A DNA stretch of 64,000 nucleotides from an uncultured Bacteroidales bacterium (GTDB lineage: Bacteria; Bacteroidota; Bacteroidia; Bacteroidales; Paludibacteraceae): NCBI GenBank assembly GCA_900319105.1, contig ONND01000002.1, positions 62,001 through 126,000 on the forward strand, in the 5' to 3' direction. Every line of letters begins with the position of its first letter. The first letter of the stretch is position 1. Below the pieces are notes generated by a model. It was given only the letters and a program-made list of their open reading frames with translations, did no database searches and had not been told where the DNA came from. Shown in pieces: positions 58,631 through 64,000 of this stretch. The translations under genes and the position numbers were made by a program.

Positions 58631-60443
58631 ATACTCGTCCTGCGCGTTTGCGCTCGAGTTCATCAAGGATAATCTTGCGGATACGCATCGCGTGCGGGGT
58701 TACCTCCACGTATTCGTCCTCTTTGATATACTCCAATGCTTCTTCAAGACTCATACGAACGGGCGGCGGAAGGACAGCCTTGTCGTCGGCACTCTTCGAA
58801 CGCATGTTGGTCAGTTTCTTCGACTTCGTCACATTGATGACGATATCGCCTTCTTTGGCGTTCTCGCCTACCACCTGACCGGCATAGACCTCTTCCTGCG
58901 GGTCGATGAAGAACTTACCGCGGTCCTGCAACTTGTCCAGCGCATAGGCATAGGCGGTTCCTGCCTCCATGGCGATGAGCGAACCGTTATTGCGTTTCAC
59001 TATCTCGCCTTTCCAGGGCTGGTACTCGAGGAAGCGGTGTGCCATGATCGCCTCGCCGGCGGACACGTTCATCACGTACGTACGCATGCCCATGATGCCG
59101 CGGCTCGGGATGGTGAACTCCAGATGTACGCGGTCATTCACCATCTCCATCTTCGTCATCTCGCCCTTGTGGGTGGAGACGAACTCGATGATCTTACCGC
59201 TGCACTCTTCGGGGGTATTGACCGTCAGGCTCTCTACCGGTTCGCACTTGACGCCGTCTATCTCTTTGATGATCACTTGCGGTTGCCCTACCTGCAGCTC
59301 GTAGCCCTCGCGACGCATGGTCTCGATGAGTACCGACAGATGCAGCACGCCTCGTCCATAGACACGCCAGCTGCTCTCCTCGGCACCTTTCTCCACACGC
59401 AAGGCGAGGTTCTTCTCCAGCTCTTTATTGAGGCGATCCTGAATATGCCGGCTGGTGACGAACTTACCGTCCTGTCCGAAGAAGGGGCTGTCGTTGATGC
59501 AGAAAGTCATGGACATCGTCGGTTCGTCGATAGCGATCGGTTTGAGTGCCTCGGGGTTCTCTGCGTCGCAGATGGTGTCACCTATCTCAAAGCCGTCTAT
59601 ACCGATCATGGCACAGATGTCGCCGTTCTTGACTACATCGGTCTTCACATGACCCATGCCGGAGAAAGTGTGCAGTTCCTTGATCTTCGTCTTGACCATC
59701 GTGCCGTCTTTCTTGGCGAGAGTAACTGCTTGCCCATCTTTGAACTCCCCGCGGTGTACACGTCCGATGGCGATACGGCCTACGTAGGAGTTGTAGTCCA
59801 GCGAGGTCACGAGCATCTGGGGCGTTCCGGGATTGTCTTCCGGTGCGGGGATGTACTCGATGATAGCGTCCATGAGGTCGGTCAGGTCGTTGGTCGGTTT
59901 CTTCCAGTCGGTGGACATCCATCCTTGCTTGGCGGAGCCGTAGAGGGTCTGGAAATCGAGCTGGTCGTCCGTTGCATTGAGGTTACACATGAGGTCGAAC
60001 ACCTCTTCCTGCACCTCGTCGGGCCGGCAGTTGAGTTTATCTACTTTATTGATCACCACGATGGGTTTGAGCCCTAACTCGAGTGCTTTCTGCAGGACGA
60101 ATCGTGTCTGCGGCATTGCTCCTTCGAAGGCATCGACGAGTAGCAGCACGCCGTCCGCCATGTTGAGCACACGTTCTACTTCTCCGCCGAAATCCGCGTG
60201 CCCCGGAGTGTCAATAATATTGATCTTCGTCCCTTTGTAGTCGATGGCTACGTTCTTGGCGAGGATCGTGATTCCGCGTTCGCGCTCGAGGTCGTTGTTG
60301 TCCAGGATCAGTTCTTTGGGCTGGTCGCTGAACTCAGACTGCTGTTGTTTGACTACGTTCGCGGTGTACAGCATCTTGTCCACGAGCGTTGTTTTGCCGT
60401 GGTCCACATGCGCAATGATAGCTATGTTTCTAATGTTTTGCAT
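58629..60443 (-). CDS. typA: Translational GTPase TypA/BipA
   Basis: 604 residues. The G domain has the P-loop IIAHVDHGKTTLVDKMLY (about 8-25), switch region RGITILAKN, DTPGHADFGGEV and INKVDK. The C-terminal EF-G-like and TypA-specific domains follow (GAEESSWRVYGRGVLHLSVL, PSRGIMGMRTYVMN). It binds the ribosome under stress. I take the ATG at 60443 (MQNIRNIA, family start) but one at 60452, just after the efflux gene, is in frame. The last codon overlaps the 78-bp repeat. Confidence 0.95.
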   Translation of the reverse strand: MQNIRNIAIIAHVDHGKTTLVDKMLYTANVVKQQQSEFSDQPKELILDNNDLERERGITILAKNVAIDYKGTKINIIDTPGHADFGGEVERVLNMADGVLLLVDAFEGAMPQTRFVLQKALELGLKPIVVINKVDKLNCRPDEVQEEVFDLMCNLNATDDQLDFQTLYGSAKQGWMSTDWKKPTNDLTDLMDAIIEYIPAPEDNPGTPQMLVTSLDYNSYVGRIAIGRVHRGEFKDGQAVTLAKKDGTMVKTKIKELHTFSGMGHVKTDVVKNGDICAMIGIDGFEIGDTICDAENPEALKPIAIDEPTMSMTFCINDSPFFGQDGKFVTSRHIQDRLNKELEKNLALRVEKGAEESSWRVYGRGVLHLSVLIETMRREGYELQVGQPQVIIKEIDGVKCEPVESLTVNTPEECSGKIIEFVSTHKGEMTKMEMVNDRVHLEFTIPSRGIMGMRTYVMNVSAGEAIMAHRFLEYQPWKGEIVKRNNGSLIAMEAGTAYAYALDKLQDRGKFFIDPQEEVYAGQVVGENAKEGDIVINVTKSKKLTNMRSKSADDKAVLPPPVRMSLEEALEYIKEDEYVEVTPHAMRIRKIILDELERKRAGRV

Positions 60444-60452
60444 AATGTTCAT

Positions 60453-61841
60453 TTATTTGCCTCCGCCTCCGAGGGCTATGTAGAGTCCGATGATAGCGGT
60501 GGCTCCGTTGTAGAGGTTGGTGGCTTCGTTGAGTTGGGCAGCGAGCAGCGACTCCTGTGCGGTGAGCACCTCGATATAGGTTGCTTTGCCGGCGTTCATC
60601 AGCTCGTGGGTGCCGTTATAGGCGTTATGGAGCACCTCCACCTGATGTTTATAGAGGATATCTTTGTCTTTGGCTACCTGGCAGTCCGCGAGGGCTTCGT
60701 TCACCTGGTTACCTGCCTCGATGACCGTCTGTACGTACCGGTTCAGTTTGTCCTGTTGGTTGTACTTAGCGATCTTGAGTTGAGCCTGTAGTTTACCTTG
60801 TGCGAAGATAGGCTGGCTGACGGACGCGGCTATCTGCATGAGCAGCGCTCCGGGGTCAGCACTCAGTCCGCCGTTGTTGGTCCATCCGAGCAGTCCCGAC
60901 AGGTTGAAGGAAGGGTAGAACTGCGCCTTGGCTGCTGCGGTGTTATAGAACGCTTCTGCGAGTGCTTGGTCGGCAGCCTTGATATCCGGTCTGTTCTCCA
61001 GCAGGGCGGCAGGCACGCCGGTGCCGAAACGAACCGGCAGCTCATACGAGTCCCAGGCGGTGCGTTCGATTGCACGGGGAGTGATACGCAGCAGTTTGCA
61101 TATTTCGTTCTCCGTAGTCCGGATCTTACGGCGGATATCGATGATCTGCGTCTTCACGTCCATGCAGGAGCTCTCCATCTGGTTGACAGCCGTCGAGTAG
61201 GCTTTTCCGTTCTCCCAGAGGGCACGCTCCGTCTCCAGCGACTCGCTCCATAGGCTGTCCGTCTCCGTGAGGATATTCAGCTCCTTATCGAGCAGCAAGA
61301 GCAGGAAATACTCCTGTGCCATGGTGGAGATGAGGTTCGCCTGCGCAGCGGTACGTTGTGCCTCGGCTTGCGCCAGCACCGCTTTCGCCTTACGTTTATT
61401 GACCGTCACCGAACCCGATATGCCGATGTTCCAATCCAGCTGCAAGGGTAGATGGTAGGTATAGGTCCGTGTGATGCCCGATCCGGCAGAGCCGAACGTC
61501 TGCCCCGAGAGACTGGCCTGCGGGTTGAGACTCAGGGAGGGCAGGTAGGCTAACTTGGCCGCTTTGAGCGAAGCTTGGGCTTGCTCGACCGCGAGCCGTG
61601 CCGACTCGAGATCGGTGTTGCGCACGAGCGCCGAGTCGATCAGCTGCTGCAGCAACGGATCCGTGAAGAACTCACGCCAGGAGAGCTCGGCTATCGAGGC
61701 GTTGTCGAGGGCAACCTGCGCGATCGAGTCTCCGCTACCGAATAGGTCAGCGGGGGCATCGCTCTGCGACTGATATTTCTTATACACGCCGCAACTGCTC
61801 ATCAGGAGCCCGGCCAGTACGATATAGATACATTTTCTCAT
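60453..61841 (-). CDS. TolC-like outer-membrane efflux factor
   Basis: 462 residues with a lipobox in LLMSSCGVY (Cys about 17). Two TolC-like repeat halves follow: ARLAVEQAQASLKAAKLAYL, QLDWNIGISGSVTVNKRKAK, FYPSFNLSGLLGWTN and LNRYVQTVIEAGNQVNEALA. The lipidated plan is typical of NodT/OprM-type channels. Its start overlaps the end of the RND pump gene by 4 nt, so they form one efflux system; the adaptor subunit would lie outside the window. Confidence 0.92.
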   Translation of the reverse strand: MRKCIYIVLAGLLMSSCGVYKKYQSQSDAPADLFGSGDSIAQVALDNASIAELSWREFFTDPLLQQLIDSALVRNTDLESARLAVEQAQASLKAAKLAYLPSLSLNPQASLSGQTFGSAGSGITRTYTYHLPLQLDWNIGISGSVTVNKRKAKAVLAQAEAQRTAAQANLISTMAQEYFLLLLLDKELNILTETDSLWSESLETERALWENGKAYSTAVNQMESSCMDVKTQIIDIRRKIRTTENEICKLLRITPRAIERTAWDSYELPVRFGTGVPAALLENRPDIKAADQALAEAFYNTAAAKAQFYPSFNLSGLLGWTNNGGLSADPGALLMQIAASVSQPIFAQGKLQAQLKIAKYNQQDKLNRYVQTVIEAGNQVNEALADCQVAKDKDILYKHQVEVLHNAYNGTHELMNAGKATYIEVLTAQESLLAAQLNEATNLYNGATAIIGLYIALGGGGK

Positions 61842-64000
61842 TTCTCTTCCTCCTTTCCTTCCGGGGTTACAGGACTCCCGCTGATCTTCTCTTCGATAGT
61901 CTGGAAGATGATGAAGAACGCGGGTACAACGAACACGAGTGCGAGTGTACCGATGGACATACCTCCAACGACGCCGAGCGCGAGGGCACGGTTACCGTTG
62001 GCACCGGCGCCGCCCGCGATGATAAGCGGGATCATACCGACGATCATCGTCACGACGGTCATCAGGATCGGACGCAGACGCTCTCTACAGGACTCCAACG
62101 CCGCCTCTACGATCGACAGGCCTTGCTTACGGCGCTCGCTCGCAAACTCGGTAATCAGGATCGCTGTCTTCGCCAACAGACCGATCAACATGATCACACC
62201 CGTCTGGAGGTAGATGTTATTATCCATACCGGGCAGGCCGATCTTATTGCCGATCCACGAGAAGAGGAACGATCCCATCAGTCCGAACGGCACGGAGAGC
62301 AACACCGCGAACGGGGTTACCCAGCTGTTATAGAGCGAACCTAAGATCAGGTAGATCAGGATGATACAGATGAGATAAATGAGGACGGTGGTGTTGCTCT
62401 TTGCGTTCTCCGCCACCTCACGCGACATAGATCCGTACTCGTACGAGCAGTAGGAGGGCATCGTCTCTTTGAAGACCTCGGCTATCGCCTGCTGCGCCTC
62501 ACCCTCCGAGTAACCGTTCGCTGTTCCTACGGAGCAGGAGATGGTCTGGAAGAGGTTGAAGTGGTTCAGCGAAGATGATCCTACGATCTCCTCGAGGCGG
62601 ACGAACTGCGACAGCGGTGCCATCTTGCCGTCGGCTACCCGGATGAACATGTTATTGAGTGCCGAGGGATCCAAGCGGTATTCCTGCGCCGCACTGACCC
62701 AGATCTGATAGACCTTGCCGTACTGGTTGAAGTTACCGACATACGAACCGCCGCAGTACGCACCGAGGGTGTTGAGAACCGCCTTGGCACTCGTTCCCGC
62801 ACGCTCGCATTGGATCGGGTCAACATGCACTTTGAATTTCGGGAAACGCTCCGAGTACGTGGACATCGCACTCGCGATCTCCGGTCTCTCCTGCAGCTTG
62901 GCAAGGAAATTATCCGTATAGTTGCAGAACTCGGTCATGTTACCGTCGCTCCTATCTTGTACCTGGAGGTCGATGTTACTGGAGTTACCGTAACCCGGTA
63001 TCTGCGGCATCTGGAACGGGATCACCTGCGCGTTCTTGATACTCTGGCAATCCAGGTAGAAACGATAGATGACGGCGTCGATGTAATGCTCAAAGCCCGG
63101 ACGCTCGCTCCAGTTCTTAAGACGGATGATGAGCGTAGCATAACTCGAACCGTTGGACGAGAGCATACCATAACCGCTACACAGACCATAACTCTCCATC
63201 TCCGGGATGGCTTTGATCTTCTCCTCGACCTGCTTCATGATCTCCGTGTTCTCATGCAGGGTCGATCCTTCCGGCATACGTACCTCGCAAATGATCACAC
63301 CCTGGTCCTCCTGCGGCACCAGGCCCGAAGGCAGGATCTTCATGAACAGCACCATCAGTACGATCGTGCCGGCGAGAAGAGCAAACGATATCCATGGGCG
63401 TTTGAGGTATTTCTGTACCGCGCTCTGGTACTTGCTTAGGATCGCATTGAAGCTGGCCTCATAGGCGATCTTGGTGTAATAGTCCAGACCTTTCCATCCC
63501 TTGCCGGCTTCGCTCTTCTCGTCGTTCGGACGCATCATCAGCGCGCATAAGGCCGGACACAGCACCAGCGCGCTGATACAGGACAGACCTACCGAGCCGG
63601 CGATCGTGATACCGAACTGCGTGAAGAACGTACCCGAAGTACCGCTCATGAACGTCACAGGGATGAACACCGCCATGAAGACCAGCGTACACGAGATAAC
63701 GGCTACCGACACTTCGCTCATCGCCTCGCGGGTAGCCTGGATGGCTTGGTCCTTGGGAGAGCCTTGCATCTTGCCGCTCTCTAATTTCGCCATCACGGCC
63801 TCGACGACGACGATCGCGTCATCTACGACAGTTCCGATGGCGAGCACCAAGGCGAAGAGCGTAAGGATATTCAGCGAGAAACCGGCCATCTGCACGATCG
63901 TGAACGTACCGAGCAACGAGACGATGATCGAGATAGACGGGATCAGGGTTGCTTTGAAATTCTGCAGGAAGAAATAAACGACGAGAACCACCAAGATGAT
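61838..64000 (-). CDS. RND multidrug efflux permease (AcrB/HAE1), 5' end outside window
   Basis: About 720 residues are visible, the C-terminal two thirds of an RND pump. The first transmembrane part holds GTVVDDAIVVVEAVMAKLES, with the proton-relay Asp pair. Large porter and docking loops follow (VPQEDQGVIICEVRMPEGST, SAAQEYRLDPSALNNMFIRV), then the second helix bundle (LPGMDNNIYLQTGVIMLIGL, ALESCRERLRPILMTVVTMI). It exports drugs or bile-like compounds by proton antiport with the TolC-like protein that follows. Confidence 0.93.
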   Translation of the reverse strand: MILVVLVVYFFLQNFKATLIPSISIIVSLLGTFTIVQMAGFSLNILTLFALVLAIGTVVDDAIVVVEAVMAKLESGKMQGSPKDQAIQATREAMSEVSVAVISCTLVFMAVFIPVTFMSGTSGTFFTQFGITIAGSVGLSCISALVLCPALCALMMRPNDEKSEAGKGWKGLDYYTKIAYEASFNAILSKYQSAVQKYLKRPWISFALLAGTIVLMVLFMKILPSGLVPQEDQGVIICEVRMPEGSTLHENTEIMKQVEEKIKAIPEMESYGLCSGYGMLSSNGSSYATLIIRLKNWSERPGFEHYIDAVIYRFYLDCQSIKNAQVIPFQMPQIPGYGNSSNIDLQVQDRSDGNMTEFCNYTDNFLAKLQERPEIASAMSTYSERFPKFKVHVDPIQCERAGTSAKAVLNTLGAYCGGSYVGNFNQYGKVYQIWVSAAQEYRLDPSALNNMFIRVADGKMAPLSQFVRLEEIVGSSSLNHFNLFQTISCSVGTANGYSEGEAQQAIAEVFKETMPSYCSYEYGSMSREVAENAKSNTTVLIYLICIILIYLILGSLYNSWVTPFAVLLSVPFGLMGSFLFSWIGNKIGLPGMDNNIYLQTGVIMLIGLLAKTAILITEFASERRKQGLSIVEAALESCRERLRPILMTVVTMIVGMIPLIIAGGAGANGNRALALGVVGGMSIGTLALVFVVPAFFIIFQTIEEKISGSPVTPEGKEEEK

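Noticed and set aside
58599-60077. 492-aa plus-strand frame
   Set aside because: Antisense to typA, which has all GTPase motifs.

Overview
This window comes from a Bacteroidales-type (Bacteroidota) chromosome. Evidence: thirteen promoters of the form TTGC - 19 nt - TAnnTTTG (one has a variant -33, TTGG), almost no Shine-Dalgarno sites, and Bacteroidota-typical families (DUF3127, DUF5686-type TonB-plug-like protein, DUF6242-type lipoprotein, IgGFc-binding-like giant surface protein, FISUMP-domain lipoprotein, AraC regulators fused to membrane or TPR domains). I cannot name the genus. Most genes are on the minus strand. Both ends cut a gene: an LTA-synthase-type sulfatase at the left edge and an RND efflux pump subunit at the right edge.

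Layout. 1-2.7 kb: sulfatase, pth, rplY, tRNA-Gln. 2.7-9.3 kb: an AT-rich accessory block holding a compact four-gene cassette (two tiny Tyr/Asp-rich peptides, a one-TM protein, a radical SAM/SPASM enzyme), a FISUMP surface lipoprotein and two LPP20-like envelope proteins, one of them frameshifted. 9.4-12.9 kb: a 6S-like RNA with terminator, a ParE-like toxin-antitoxin pair, a decayed locus with a phased 17-bp repeat array, tyrS, and a palindrome-rich gene-poor stretch. 12.9-31.3 kb: a DUF4143 ATPase, an AraC regulator divergent from a metallopeptidase, then housekeeping genes (xerD, lolC/E-like, rbfA, rpmH, recO, pgk, formyl-THF cyclo-ligase, polyprenyl synthase, ddl). 31.3-33 kb: a small two-gene unit and a decayed region with a VirE-like remnant and repeats. 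33-48 kb: surface proteins (851 and 2320 aa), an AraC/TPR regulator, xseA, a helix-hairpin-helix protein. 48-64 kb: comEC-like, rpe, response regulator, asparaginase, pepD, nuclease-like protein, S41 protease, dCMP deaminase, mpl, trigger factor, typA, and a TolC/RND efflux operon.

The most interesting locus is 2888-4768. Two precursor-like peptides of 51 and 47 aa end in repeated Tyr-x-Asp triads and are packed 8-20 nt apart with a membrane protein and a SPASM radical SAM enzyme. This looks like a ribosomal natural product (RiPP) system, plausibly of the Tyr-x-Asp cyclophane type. A second theme is a family of degenerate 7-bp (sometimes 8-9-bp) repeats. They fill gaps between genes and also lie in frame inside at least nine coding regions, where they even encode a signal-peptide core. 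They coexist with a GC-rich palindromic element (3 copies) and a perfect 78-bp inverted duplication 26 kb apart.
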